DNA from: Pseudarthrobacter enclensis
GTDB lineage: Bacteria > Actinomycetota > Actinomycetes > Actinomycetales > Micrococcaceae
Direction of reading: 5' to 3'
DNA: 64,000 nucleotides
NCBI RefSeq assembly: GCF_001457025.1
Contig: NZ_KQ758603.1
Span: forward strand, 62,001 to 126,000
Part shown: one piece after another, positions 25,863 through 34,800 of the stretch
How the letters are laid out: the number at the start of each line of letters is the position of its first letter
Numbering within the stretch: position 1 is the stretch's first letter
Program-made: the position numbers and the translations under genes
Notes under the pieces: model-generated
What the model saw: only the letters and a program-made list of their open reading frames with translations
Database searches by the model: none
What the model was told of the DNA's origin: nothing

Positions 25863-26645
25863 ATGCCCCGCACCTCCGTCATCACCGGCTCCGCCTCCGG
25901 AATCGGCAAGGCCACCAGGGAACTGCTGGAGGGCCGCGGTGAACGCGTCATTGGGGTGGACATCCATGACGCCGACGTGGTGGCGGACCTCGCCACCACA
26001 GACGGCCGGACCGCGATGGTGGACGCGGTGCGGACCGCTGCCGGCGGCAGCATCGACGCCGTGTACGCCGTGGCCGGACTCGCCCTGCCCGCCCCTGCCA
26101 CCGTGGCCGTGAACTACTTCGGCACCGTGGCCACGCTGGAAGGCCTGCGGCCGCTGCTGGCCGGCTCGGACGCGCCGCGCGCCCTGCTGGTCTCCTCCAT
26201 GGCGGCCCTCATGGCCACCGACGATGAGCTCGTGGCCCTGCTGGCCGCCGGGGACGAACCGGCAGCCTTGGCCCGTGCGGAGGTCCTGGCCAAGGAACCC
26301 GCCGCCACCGGCCAGCTGATCTACTCGTCCACCAAGCTGGGGCTTTCCCGTTGGGTCCGCCGCCGGGCAGCCGCCGGGGAGTGGGCCGGCGCCGGCATCC
26401 CGCTGAACGCCGTCTCGCCCGGCATCATCGCCACGCCCATGACCGCTGACCTGATCGCCACCCCCGAGGGCCGCGAAGCACTGCTGGGGATCGTGCCGAT
26501 GCCGCTGAACGGCATCGCCGAGCCCATCGTGGTGGCCCGCTTGCTGGCGTGGCTGAACAGCCCCGACAACACGCACTTGTGCGGGCAGGTCATCTACGTG
26601 GACGGCGGCAGCGACGTGGTCCTGCGCGGCGATTCAGTGTGGTGA
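25863..26645 (+). CDS. SDR oxidoreductase, 3-alpha-hydroxysteroid dehydrogenase-like
   Basis: A 260-residue SDR. The cofactor loop is TGSASGIG, and the tyrosine of the active site is in IYSSTKLGLSRWVRR, matching the 3-alpha-hydroxysteroid dehydrogenase/carbonyl reductase branch with its long helical insert after the catalytic Ser (residues 120-150). The C-terminus HLCGQVIYVDGGSDVVLRG is typical. It is convergent with the GAF regulator gene. In this context (monooxygenase and alcohol dehydrogenase genes nearby) it may reduce a ketone; substrate unknown. Confidence 0.82.
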   Translation: MPRTSVITGSASGIGKATRELLEGRGERVIGVDIHDADVVADLATTDGRTAMVDAVRTAAGGSIDAVYAVAGLALPAPATVAVNYFGTVATLEGLRPLLAGSDAPRALLVSSMAALMATDDELVALLAAGDEPAALARAEVLAKEPAATGQLIYSSTKLGLSRWVRRRAAAGEWAGAGIPLNAVSPGIIATPMTADLIATPEGREALLGIVPMPLNGIAEPIVVARLLAWLNSPDNTHLCGQVIYVDGGSDVVLRGDSVW

Positions 26646-26654
26646 GGGCGGGGT

Positions 26655-27956
26655 TCACACGCCGGCGCTCGCCCGGAAAGCCAGGTACCGGGCATCGTTG
26701 AGCCCCACCAGCCCGCCCAGGGCATCCACGGCAAGGGAATCAGCAGCCCCCATATCCGTTGAAAGCCAACGCACCAGCAGGTCGGCATCCCCGCTGGCCC
26801 GCACGGCGGATGCCACGGCGAGGTCCAGCTGGTCACGCAGCAGTTGGACGGCCAGCGTGCCGGACCGGCTGAGCAGGGGAGCGCGGTAGGCCTCCACCGC
26901 CTCGCCAACCATGCCGGCCCGCAGCAGCCTTAATACCCGCCCTGAGTCGGTATGCCCGGCCAATCCCGGGGCCAGCCGGTACGGGGTGGACTCCACGGCG
27001 CCGCCCAGCATGGACCGCACGCGGAACATCTCGGTCCGGATGGCCTGCGGGGTTCCGGCATCTCCATGGAGCTCGCAGGCCAGTTCCTCCGCGGACCAGC
27101 CCTGCGACCGGGAATCCAGCAGCGCCAGGATTTCCGCCCGCCGCAGGGTCAGCGGTGCGCGGCTCCCGTCAGCGAACACCGCCGCGGGCTTGTCGCCGAG
27201 CAGTTCCAGGGACTTTACCGCCACGGATCGTGCCGAAGCGGGCGTGGGCCGCAGCGGCGCGCCCACGGACGTGGCAGCCACCGAAGAGAAGGCACCCGGG
27301 TGAGTGCCGCCGTCGGACGTTCCCAGCAAGGCCTCCGCCACGCGCACGGCACACCGCACCATCCGCAGCGTGTCCGCGCTGATGGTATCCAGCGGTCCCG
27401 AAACATCCAGCACGCCCAGCACCCGTCCCGTGGCCGGGTCCGTGATGGGCGCCGCCGTGCAGGCCCACTCGTGGTGCGTGCGCACCAAGTGTTCCGCGGA
27501 AAACAGCTGGACAGGGCCGCCGGTGACCAGGGCCTCGCTGATGGCGTTGGTCCCGATACCGGCCTCGGACCAGTCGGCACCTTCCAGGAACTCCAGCTGG
27601 TCTGCCCGGCGGAGGACCTCGGGGCTGCCTACCCGCCACAGGACCTCGCCGCCGGCGTCGGTCAGTACCAGCAGGTGCCGCCCGGAGCGGGAATCGTCGG
27701 CCAGGAGGTCTTGGAGGGCTGGCATCACCTGCTGCAGGCGATGTTCCCGGCGGATTTTCAGTACCTCGGAGACCTCGTGCAGGTGCCGCGGGCTGTGCTG
27801 GTCCGGGCTGATGCCCAAGGCCATGGACCGGTGCCAGGAGTCCACCAGCCGTGTGGGAATTTCAGGCCGCTGGACTCCGGCAATCACCAGCTCATGCGCA
27901 CGCCGGAGCGTCCGCGCATACGTCGCCGGGTCCGAAAATTTCAGGCCGTGGTCCAC
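26655..27956 (-). CDS. GAF-domain transcriptional regulator (AcoR-like N-terminus)
   Basis: A 433-residue protein. Residues 1-220 resemble the N-terminal sensor half of AcoR-type activators, including SWHRSMALGISPDQ and a GAF domain (WSEAGIGTNAISEALV, HEWACTAAPITDPATGRVLGVLD). It lacks an AAA+ sigma-54 domain; instead a winged-helix-like segment follows (LTLRRAEILALLDSRSQGWSAEELA at about 275-300) and a helical tail. Actinobacteria use such proteins to induce alcohol and aldehyde oxidation genes. It is divergent from the monooxygenase and dehydrogenase genes, with a palindrome between them. Confidence 0.78.
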   Translation of the reverse strand: MDHGLKFSDPATYARTLRRAHELVIAGVQRPEIPTRLVDSWHRSMALGISPDQHSPRHLHEVSEVLKIRREHRLQQVMPALQDLLADDSRSGRHLLVLTDAGGEVLWRVGSPEVLRRADQLEFLEGADWSEAGIGTNAISEALVTGGPVQLFSAEHLVRTHHEWACTAAPITDPATGRVLGVLDVSGPLDTISADTLRMVRCAVRVAEALLGTSDGGTHPGAFSSVAATSVGAPLRPTPASARSVAVKSLELLGDKPAAVFADGSRAPLTLRRAEILALLDSRSQGWSAEELACELHGDAGTPQAIRTEMFRVRSMLGGAVESTPYRLAPGLAGHTDSGRVLRLLRAGMVGEAVEAYRAPLLSRSGTLAVQLLRDQLDLAVASAVRASGDADLLVRWLSTDMGAADSLAVDALGGLVGLNDARYLAFRASAGV

Positions 27957-27993
27957 GTTTCCTCCTCACAGCCGGCACCCTTGCCGGATCCGT

Positions 27994-28009
27994 GTAACGC
28001 CGCTGTTAC
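27994..28009. promoter_or_regulatory. Candidate operator between the GAF regulator and monooxygenase genes
   Basis: A perfect inverted repeat GTAAC-GCCGCT-GTTAC lies in the 141-base divergent region. Its placement about 90 bases before the monooxygenase start and 40 bases before the regulator start suits activation of one and autoregulation of the other. Confidence 0.5.
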
Positions 28010-28097
28010 CCCTGCCGGGTTCCACTAGTGATGCAGCTCACGCCCGCCCCAGCATATCGGGCAGGCGGAGCCCAAGGAACAGCACAAAGGAGTGGAG

Positions 28098-29888
28098 ATG
28101 ACCCAAACACCCACCGCTGCCGCCCAAGCGTGGCTTTCCGGCCTGGACGATGCGCTGCAGCGGCGCGACGTGGATGCCGCGCTGGAACTCTTCGAGGACG
28201 GCGCCTACTGGCGGGACTTCGTGGCTTTCACCTGGAACCTGAAAACCCTGGAAGGCAAGGCGGAGATCCGCCGCATGCTGGAGGCCACCCTTGACCGCGT
28301 GCAGCCCTCCAACTGGGCGCTGGCCGAGGACGCCACCGGGGACGCAGAGAACACCGAAGCCTGGATCACCTTCGAGACTGGAGCGGCCCGCGGGTACGGG
28401 CACCTCCGGCTCCGCAACGGAAAATGCTGGACGCTCTTGACCACCATGCAGGAACTCAAGGGTTTCGAGGAGAAGAAGGGCCCGCGGCGCGAGCAGGGCG
28501 TGGCCCACGAGATTGTCCGCGGCCGCCGGTCCTGGAAGGAACTCAAGGAAGAGCAGGAAGCCCGGCTTGGCTATGAGGAACAGCCGTACTGCGTGATCAT
28601 CGGCGGCGGGCAGGGCGGTATTGGCCTGGCTGCCCGGCTGAAGCGGCTAGGCGTGCCCACCATCATCGTCGAAAAGAACCAGAACCCCGGGGACTCCTGG
28701 CGGAACCGGTACAAGTCCCTGCACCTGCACGACCCCGTCTGGTACGACCACCTGCCCTACCTGAAGTTCCCGGACGACTGGCCGGTCTTCGCCGCCAAGG
28801 ACAAGATCGGCGACTGGCTGGAGCACTACACCCGCATCATGGAGCTGAACTACTGGTCCGGCACCGAGTGCGTGAAGGCAGCGTACGACGACGGCACGCA
28901 GGAATGGGAGGTCAGCGTCCTCCGCAACGGCGAACCCGTGACGCTCCGGCCCCGGCAGCTCATCTTCGCCCTGGGCGTCTCCGGCTACCCGAACATCCCC
29001 ACCTTTGATGGCGCCGAGTCCTTCCTCGGGGAACAGCGCCACTCCTCCCAGCACCCCGGCGGCGGGGACTGGACGGGCAAGAAGGCCGTGGTGATCGGCT
29101 CCAACAACTCCGCGCACGACATCTGCGCCGACCTCTGGGAGCACGGCGCCGACGTCACCATGGTCCAGCGGTCCTCCACCCACATCGCCCGCAGCGAGTC
29201 CCTGATGGACCTTGCGCTGGGCGACCTGTACTCGGAGCGCGCGCTCGCCGCCGGCGTGACTACGGAAAAGGCGGACCTGCTGTTCGCCTCGCTCCCCATG
29301 CGCGTACTGCCGGAGGCCCAGGTGCCGGTGTACCAGGAGATGGCTAAGCGGGATGCGGAGTTCTACTCCCAGCTGGAGGCCGCCGGGTTCGACCTGGACT
29401 TCGGCGTGGACGGCTCCGGACTGTTCGTGAAGTACCTGCGGCGCGGTTCCGGCTACTACATCGACGTCGGCGCCTCCCAGCTGATCATCGATGGCCGGGT
29501 GAAGCTGAAAAACGGGCAGGTTACCAAGATCACCGGCAACGCCGTGGTGATGGACGACGGCACCGAACTGGAGGCGGACCTGATTGTCTACGCCACCGGC
29601 TACGGGTCCATGAACGGGTGGCTGGCGGACCTGGTCTCGCCCGAGATCGCCGACCGCGTGGGCAAATGCTGGGGATACGGCTCTGACACGCCAAAAGACC
29701 CTGGTCCCTGGGAGGGGGAGCTGCGCAATATGTGGAAGCCCACCAACGTGCCACAGCTCTGGATCCATGGCGGCAACCTGCACCAGAGCCGGCACTACTC
29801 GGCCTACCTGGCGCTGCAGCTCAAGGCCAGGATGGAAGGACTCGAAACCCCGGTCTACGAACTGCAGCCCAGCCACCACACCCGCTAA
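28098..29888 (+). CDS. Flavin-containing monooxygenase with N-terminal NTF2-like domain
   Basis: A 596-residue protein starting at 28098, with AAAGGAG five bases upstream (an in-frame GTG at 28092 overlaps the ribosome site). Residues 1-130 form an NTF2/SnoaL-like domain. The FAD site GGGQGGIG is near residue 170, the NADP site GSNNSAHD near residue 334, and FLGEQRHSSQH resembles the FMO fingerprint. It would oxygenate a ketone, amine or sulfide. The butanediol-type dehydrogenase follows after 12 bases, suggesting a ketone-alcohol oxidation route. Substrate unknown. Confidence 0.87.
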   Translation: MTQTPTAAAQAWLSGLDDALQRRDVDAALELFEDGAYWRDFVAFTWNLKTLEGKAEIRRMLEATLDRVQPSNWALAEDATGDAENTEAWITFETGAARGYGHLRLRNGKCWTLLTTMQELKGFEEKKGPRREQGVAHEIVRGRRSWKELKEEQEARLGYEEQPYCVIIGGGQGGIGLAARLKRLGVPTIIVEKNQNPGDSWRNRYKSLHLHDPVWYDHLPYLKFPDDWPVFAAKDKIGDWLEHYTRIMELNYWSGTECVKAAYDDGTQEWEVSVLRNGEPVTLRPRQLIFALGVSGYPNIPTFDGAESFLGEQRHSSQHPGGGDWTGKKAVVIGSNNSAHDICADLWEHGADVTMVQRSSTHIARSESLMDLALGDLYSERALAAGVTTEKADLLFASLPMRVLPEAQVPVYQEMAKRDAEFYSQLEAAGFDLDFGVDGSGLFVKYLRRGSGYYIDVGASQLIIDGRVKLKNGQVTKITGNAVVMDDGTELEADLIVYATGYGSMNGWLADLVSPEIADRVGKCWGYGSDTPKDPGPWEGELRNMWKPTNVPQLWIHGGNLHQSRHYSAYLALQLKARMEGLETPVYELQPSHHTR

Positions 29889-29900
29889 GGAGAACCCATC

Positions 29901-30956
29901 ATGAAGGCAGCACGTTTCCACGCCCGCAAGGACATCCGGATCGAGGACATCCCCGAGCCGGAACTGCGGGCCGGTGCGGTGAAGATTGACGTCGCGTGGT
30001 GCGGCATCTGCGGCACCGACCTGCACGAGTACCTGGAGGGGCCCATCTTTTGCCCCGCGCCGGGGCATCCGCACCCGCTCTCCCATGAGGAGTCGCCGGT
30101 GACCCTGGGGCACGAATTCTCCGGGACTGTGTCCGACGTCGGCGAAGGCGTGGAGGGGCTGGAAGTGGGTGACAACGTCGTCGTCGAACCCTACTTCGTG
30201 GACGGTACCTGCGATATGTGCCAGGCGGGCAGCTACCACCTGTGCCGGCAGATGGGGTTCATTGGGTTGTCCGGCGGCGGGGGAGGGCTGAGCGAGAAGA
30301 TCGTGGTGGACCAGCGGTGGGTGCACCCCATCGGCAACATCCCGCTGGACGAGGCCGCGTTGATCGAACCGCTCTCGGTGGCCCACCACGCGGTGGAACG
30401 CAGCGGCGTCAAGGCAGGCGACGTGGCCCTGGTGGGCGGGTCCGGTCCCATCGGCCTGCTCACCGCGGCCGTCCTCAAAGGCATGGGCGTGACCACGATC
30501 ATCAGTGAGCTCACCCAGGCCCGCAAGGAGAAAGCCACCTCCAGCGGCGTGGCGGACCACGTCCTGGACCCCAGCAAGGAGGACGTCCCCGCACGGGTGC
30601 GCGAACTCACCGGGGGAGCGGGGGCCGACGTCGCGTTCGAATGCGCCGGCGTGAATGCCGTGCTGGACACCATGCTCGACGCCGTCCGGCCCGGCGCCGT
30701 GGTGGTCAACGTGTCCATCTGGGGTGCACCCGCCACCATCGACATGCAGAAGATCGTGCTCAAGGAAATCGACCTGCGCGGCACCATCGCCTACGTCCGC
30801 GACCACCCGGCCGTCATCAGGATGGTGCAGGAGGGCAAGGTGGACCTCAAGCCCTTCATCACCGGCCGGATCGCCTTGGAGGACCTGGTGGAACAGGGCT
30901 TCGACACCCTGATCAACCACAAGGACACCGCGGTGAAGGTGCTGGTGCATCCGTAG
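29901..30956 (+). CDS. Zinc alcohol dehydrogenase, (R,R)-butanediol dehydrogenase type
   Basis: A 351-residue medium-chain dehydrogenase. Catalytic zinc ligands are in CGICGTDLHEY and GHEFSGTV, and the NAD site is VGGSGPIGLL. The structural-zinc lobe keeps only part of its four cysteines (GTCDMCQAGSYHLC), as in the butanediol dehydrogenase branch. Similarity to Bacillus BdhA through LEGPIFCP and GFIGLSGGGGGLSE supports a 2,3-butanediol or acetoin role, which agrees with the AcoR-like regulator. It is the second gene of the monooxygenase operon. Confidence 0.88.
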   Translation: MKAARFHARKDIRIEDIPEPELRAGAVKIDVAWCGICGTDLHEYLEGPIFCPAPGHPHPLSHEESPVTLGHEFSGTVSDVGEGVEGLEVGDNVVVEPYFVDGTCDMCQAGSYHLCRQMGFIGLSGGGGGLSEKIVVDQRWVHPIGNIPLDEAALIEPLSVAHHAVERSGVKAGDVALVGGSGPIGLLTAAVLKGMGVTTIISELTQARKEKATSSGVADHVLDPSKEDVPARVRELTGGAGADVAFECAGVNAVLDTMLDAVRPGAVVVNVSIWGAPATIDMQKIVLKEIDLRGTIAYVRDHPAVIRMVQEGKVDLKPFITGRIALEDLVEQGFDTLINHKDTAVKVLVHP

Positions 30957-31049
30957 ACCCGAGACCTTGGTCCCTGTTCCGGCGCCAAACCTCCGGCGTA
31001 GCGTGGATGTGGGTCCCGCAACCGCGGGCCCGCATCCAAGGGGGCAACC

Positions 31050-31757
31050 ATGGCCAGGCCCGCGCTCACGGCACTCGGCGTCCTCGGGCTCAGCGGCCTG
31101 ATGGTCCTCACGGGCTGCTCCGGACCGCCCGCCCCCACGCCCACCACCAGTTCCGCCGCGCCCGCCCCCACCTCGAGCGCGTCCGGCACCGCGGGTCCAG
31201 GCACGACGGCGACCCCCACCACTGCGCCGACGCCCACCGCGCCGGCCGGCACCTCAGCCGCACCCACCACCAGCGCTGCCGTGCCGCCGTCGTCCGCTCC
31301 CGCAGGCCAGCCCGCGACCGGGGAACCGCAACCCACGGGGCTGCCGGAGCAGACCGGACCGCTGACTGTCTACTACGTGGCGGTGGGTGACAACGGCGTC
31401 TCCGGGCCCGCGATCGGGTGCGGCGACAGCCTGGTGGCCACCACCACTGGCCCCGTCACGTACCGGGACCAGGTGGGGCCCAGCGTGGGCGCACTGCTGG
31501 CCAACAGGAACCGCGACGTGGGCCTGTCCGGCCTCATCAACGCGCTGTACCAGTCGAACCTGACCTATGTGGCCGGTGAACTGACGGGAAGCACCATCAC
31601 CATCTGGCTGACCGGGCAGTTCATGCTCGGCGGCGTGTGCGACATCCCCCGCGCCAAAGCACAGCTCGAATACACCGCCATGGCCGCGTCCGGAGCCACC
31701 AGCGCACAGGTGTACGTCAACGGACGCCCCATCGACGAGGTCCTCAGCCTGAAGTAG
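31050..31757 (+). CDS. Lipoprotein with GerMN-like domain
   Basis: A 235-residue exported protein. The signal ends in lipobox LTGC (lipidated Cys at residue 23). A 75-residue Pro/Thr/Ser/Ala-rich linker spans the wall, and residues 110-235 form a mixed alpha/beta domain with LTVYYVAVGD, the LSGLINALYQ helix and VYVNGRPIDEVLSLK, resembling GerMN domains. These domains are thought to bind other envelope proteins or peptidoglycan. The next gene starts 30 bases later with its own ribosome site. Exact role unknown. Confidence 0.72.
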   Translation: MARPALTALGVLGLSGLMVLTGCSGPPAPTPTTSSAAPAPTSSASGTAGPGTTATPTTAPTPTAPAGTSAAPTTSAAVPPSSAPAGQPATGEPQPTGLPEQTGPLTVYYVAVGDNGVSGPAIGCGDSLVATTTGPVTYRDQVGPSVGALLANRNRDVGLSGLINALYQSNLTYVAGELTGSTITIWLTGQFMLGGVCDIPRAKAQLEYTAMAASGATSAQVYVNGRPIDEVLSLK

Positions 31758-31786
31758 GACGTCCCGGTTTCGATAGGAGGGAAACG

Positions 31787-32476
31787 GTGAAATCCGCCAA
31801 CGCAAGCATCATCGCGGGCATCGTGCTCATGATGCTCGGTGTGCTGCTGCTGCTTGACCGGGCGGGCGTCCTGGAGAGCGGGGCCATCGTTGCGCCGCTG
31901 GTGTTCGCCGCCGCCGGGGTCCTGTTCCTGTCCGTGTTCGTCCGGCGCCGCGAGCACTGGTGGGCGGCAATCCCCGGGTCCGTCTTCCTGGGCCTGGCCG
32001 CGGTGGTCACGGTGAGCCAGCTGACGGGCAGCGGCGCCGCGGCCGCGTTCCTGTTCCTTTTCATGGCGGCCGGTTTCGCGGCTGTCTATTTGCGCGTCCC
32101 GGACAACTGGTGGGCGCTGATCCCGGCCGGGGTCATGGCCACGCTGGCGGTCATCGTGTCCCTGCCGCCGTCGTTCCAGGGCACGCCCACGGCCGCCGTC
32201 CTGTTCCTGGGCCTGGCGGCAACGTTCGGGGTGCTGTCGGTGGTGCCGGTCCGCACCGGGGAAGTATCCGGAAGCAAAGCGCGCCTCAGGTGGCCGCCGA
32301 TTCCGGCCGCCGTGCTGGCGGTGCTGGGCGTGATCATGGCGTTGCAGGCCACGGCCGTGCTGATCTCCATGGACTTCGCCGTCCCGGCCGTCATGATCCT
32401 GGCCGGGGTGGCGCTGGTGGTCTACGCCTTCCTGGCCCGGGCCGGCAGGCACCGCAAGGTCCACGGCCCCGGCTGA
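31787..32476 (+). CDS. Integral membrane protein, seven helices predicted
   Basis: Starts at a GTG at 31787 with a textbook AGGAGG seven bases upstream. The 229-residue product is hydrophobic with about seven membrane helices and short loops. The repeated feature W-W-A plus isoleucine-proline (HWWAAIPGSV, NWWALIPAGV) shows an internal duplication of two-helix units. It is similar in style to DUF-type membrane proteins of actinobacteria with unknown function. It may form an operon with the lipoprotein upstream. Confidence 0.7.
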   Translation: MKSANASIIAGIVLMMLGVLLLLDRAGVLESGAIVAPLVFAAAGVLFLSVFVRRREHWWAAIPGSVFLGLAAVVTVSQLTGSGAAAAFLFLFMAAGFAAVYLRVPDNWWALIPAGVMATLAVIVSLPPSFQGTPTAAVLFLGLAATFGVLSVVPVRTGEVSGSKARLRWPPIPAAVLAVLGVIMALQATAVLISMDFAVPAVMILAGVALVVYAFLARAGRHRKVHGPG

Positions 32477-32504
32477 GCGGCGGCCGGCGCCGCCACGGGC
32501 GCGG

Positions 32505-32873
32505 CTACTTGGAGGTCTTGGCAGGCTTCGGCGGCAGGGTGGCGATGTACGCCAACGCCTTCTCCGCCCAGGCGCGGGCGCGGGTGTCGTCGCCGTCGCC
32601 CTCTTCGTTCCAGACCTCCGGCAGCCCGGTGTAGCCGCCCATGGGCCGCTCCGCCGGGCCGAACGGCACTGTCCGCTCGGAGGATTCCAGCAGTTCCTTG
32701 TCCTCGGCGGACAGCTTCACGCCGATGGTGGAGCCAAACAGCCCGGCGAACATGTTGCCGTTGATGAACGCGCCCAGGTTGCCGAACATCGGCTTGACCA
32801 CCACGTCCGGATGGTCCGGCACCACCCGGCGGAACCGCTCCTTGTCCTGCTCCGAGGCTTTGGGCATCTCCAT
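32505..32873 (-). CDS. TfoX/Sxy N-terminal domain protein
   Basis: A 122-residue protein starting at the ATG at 32873 (a close upstream ATG at 32882 leaves no room for a ribosome site). It has the TfoX N-terminal pattern: VVVKPMFGNLGAFINGNMFAG, then VGKL-like FGSTIGVKLS and a C-terminal helix (AWAEKALAYIATLPP). In Gammaproteobacteria the domain belongs to a competence regulator, but in actinobacteria single-domain copies are common and uncharacterised. It is convergent with the membrane protein gene. Confidence 0.8.
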   Translation of the reverse strand: MEMPKASEQDKERFRRVVPDHPDVVVKPMFGNLGAFINGNMFAGLFGSTIGVKLSAEDKELLESSERTVPFGPAERPMGGYTGLPEVWNEEGDGDDTRARAWAEKALAYIATLPPKPAKTSK

Positions 32874-32984
32874 GGGTCTCATCTCCCGGGAAGTGGGCGG
32901 ACAGGATCTGGATGCAGGATATGCCTAAATCTCCGGCGGGGTCGAGGGTGCGGTGGGTCCCCACAATATTCCGCCGCTGAGCAG

Positions 32985-33012
32985 GTGAAACTCCGCGCCG
33001 GAGTGCTATACA
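32985..33012 (+). promoter_or_regulatory. Candidate promoter for the lipoprotein-NRAMP operon
   Basis: GTGAAA (32985-32990) and TATACA (33007-33012) are separated by 16 bases, 74 bases before the gene at 33086. Sequence-based guess; the spacer contains a short inverted repeat CTCCGCGCCGGAG. Confidence 0.4.
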
Positions 33013-33085
33013 TAGCTCAAGGCAACTAATTCTTGGTGGCCTGCACGCGGGGACGGATCCGGGAAGTTTCCGGAGGCTGGAGGCG

Positions 33086-33574
33086 ATGGTGCTGAACACG
33101 CCGGCTTCCCCTCCGCTCCGCGGCAGCCGCCCGCGCCGTCGGCTATCCGTTACGGTGCTGTGCGCCGGCCTTGCGGTCCTCGTGGTCGGGTGCTCAGGCG
33201 TCAGCGGGTCCGTGGCCAGCGCCGTGAAGGACAGCTCCTCCGCCGTTGCCACCGCCCGGCTGGCGCTCCGCCAGGACATGGAGGGAAAGCTGACCCGCGC
33301 CGCCACCGCCACCACGCTGGACGACGCCCTGCGGGAAGTGGACACTGGCCGCAGCACCGTACAGAAACTCTCGCCCGCCACCCGTGAGGACCGCGACACC
33401 CAGCGCCAGGCACTCGAGGCGTTGGACGCGTGCGCCGCCGCCTTCGCCACGGCCCGCGCCGCCGTTTCCGCGGACGACGTCGGCAGCGCACCGACCACGG
33501 CCGACGGCGACCGGGCGCTGGCCGCCGCGCAGGACGCCCTGAACCAGCTCGGGGACAAGGCAGGCGGGACGTGA
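33086..33574 (+). CDS. Putative lipoprotein, first gene of the NRAMP operon
   Basis: A 162-residue exported protein with a basic start, hydrophobic core and lipobox VVGC (Cys at residue 36). The mature part is helical and Ala-rich, without a family I recognise; periodic hydrophobic positions in residues 45-155 suggest a helical hairpin or coiled coil. Its stop codon overlaps the GTG start of the transporter gene, so it is translationally coupled to it and may be an outer partner. Confidence 0.6.
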   Translation: MVLNTPASPPLRGSRPRRRLSVTVLCAGLAVLVVGCSGVSGSVASAVKDSSSAVATARLALRQDMEGKLTRAATATTLDDALREVDTGRSTVQKLSPATREDRDTQRQALEALDACAAAFATARAAVSADDVGSAPTTADGDRALAAAQDALNQLGDKAGGT

Positions 33575-34800
33575 AGCGGCTCCTCGGCGTCGCGCTCGGC
33601 ATACTGACCGCCATCGGCGGCTTCGTGGACATCGGGGACCTGGTGACCAACGCCGTCGTCGGGTCCCGCTTTGGCCTGTCCCTGGTGTGGGTGGTGGCGG
33701 TGGGTGTGGTGGGGATCTGCCTGTTCGCCAACATGTCCGGGCGGGTGGCGGCAGCGTCCGGCCGTGCCACGTTCGAGGTGATCCGTGAACGCCTGGGCCC
33801 GCGGGCCGGGCTGGCCAACCTCTCGGCGTCCTTCCTCATCAACCTCATGACCGTCACTGCCGAGATAGGCGGCGTGGCCCTGGCCCTGCAGCTGGCCAGC
33901 AGCGTGCACTACCTGCTGTGGATCCCGGTGGCCGCGGTGGCGGTGTGGCTGGTGATCTGGCGGGTGAAGTTCTCCATCATGGAAAACGTCACGGGCCTGC
34001 TGGGGCTCACGCTGATTGTGTTCGCCGTGGCGCTGTTCCTGCTCAAACCGGACTGGGGCGTCCTGGCCGGGCAGGCCCTGGCGCCCGCCGTGCCGGACGG
34101 GGAGACGGTCCCGACCTATTGGTACTACGCCATCGCCCTGTTCGGCGCGGCGATGACCCCGTACGAGGTGTTCTTCTTTTCCTCCGGCGCCGTGGAGGAG
34201 GGCTGGACGGTCAAGGACCTGGTCCAGTCCCGCCTCAACGTCCTGGTGGGATTCCCGCTCGGCGGACTGCTGTCCGTGGCCATTGCCGGTTGCGCCGCGG
34301 TGGTGCTGCTTCCCGCAGGGATCGCGGTGACCTCGCTGTCCCAGGTCATCCTGCCGGTGGCCGAGGGCGCCGGGAAGCTGGGCCTGGCGTTCGTGCTGGT
34401 GGGCGTGGTGGCGGCAACGTTCGGCGCGGCCCTGGAAACCACCCTGTCCAGCGGCTACACCCTGGCCCAGTTCTTTGGCTGGTCCTGGGGCAAGTTCCGG
34501 CGCCCCGTCCAGGCTGCCCGGTTCCACCTGGCCATGATCATCTGCCTGCTGGTGGGACTGGCGGTGCTGGCCACCGGCGTGGACCCGGTCCTGGTGACGG
34601 AGTATTCGGTGGTGTTCTCCGCCATTGCCCTGCCCTTGACCTACCTGCCCATCCTGATCGTTTCCAACGATCCGCAGTACATGGGACAGCACGTCAACGG
34701 GCGGGCGGTGAACGTGCTGGGCATGGCCTACCTGGTGATTATCCTGGTGGCGTCCCTGGCGGCCATCCCCCTGATGATCGTGACGGGAGCCGGCTCATGA
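33571..34800 (+). CDS. Divergent NRAMP-family transporter (possible Mg2+ type)
   Basis: A 409-residue protein with about eleven helices, starting by GTGA overlap. Overall pattern matches NRAMP transporters. In helix 1 the usual DPGN is replaced by DIGD (GGFVDIGDLVTNAV), and in helix 6 the usual MPH is replaced by MTPYE (GAAMTPYEVFFFSSG). Loss of the metal-selective methionine is known from NRAMP-related magnesium transporters, so this may carry Mg2+ rather than Mn2+ or Fe2+. It is followed by two small proteins with overlapping starts. The substrate is an inference. Confidence 0.78.
   Translation: MKRLLGVALGILTAIGGFVDIGDLVTNAVVGSRFGLSLVWVVAVGVVGICLFANMSGRVAAASGRATFEVIRERLGPRAGLANLSASFLINLMTVTAEIGGVALALQLASSVHYLLWIPVAAVAVWLVIWRVKFSIMENVTGLLGLTLIVFAVALFLLKPDWGVLAGQALAPAVPDGETVPTYWYYAIALFGAAMTPYEVFFFSSGAVEEGWTVKDLVQSRLNVLVGFPLGGLLSVAIAGCAAVVLLPAGIAVTSLSQVILPVAEGAGKLGLAFVLVGVVAATFGAALETTLSSGYTLAQFFGWSWGKFRRPVQAARFHLAMIICLLVGLAVLATGVDPVLVTEYSVVFSAIALPLTYLPILIVSNDPQYMGQHVNGRAVNVLGMAYLVIILVASLAAIPLMIVTGAGS

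Noticed and set aside
28647..30950. 767-codon minus-strand frame opposite monooxygenase and dehydrogenase
   Set aside because: Shadow of two clear plus-strand enzymes; no domain recognisable.
32422..34692. 756-codon minus-strand frame opposite the NRAMP operon
   Set aside because: Product is low-complexity His/Gly/Gln; only the TfoX gene at 32505-32873 (in a different frame) is real on that strand.
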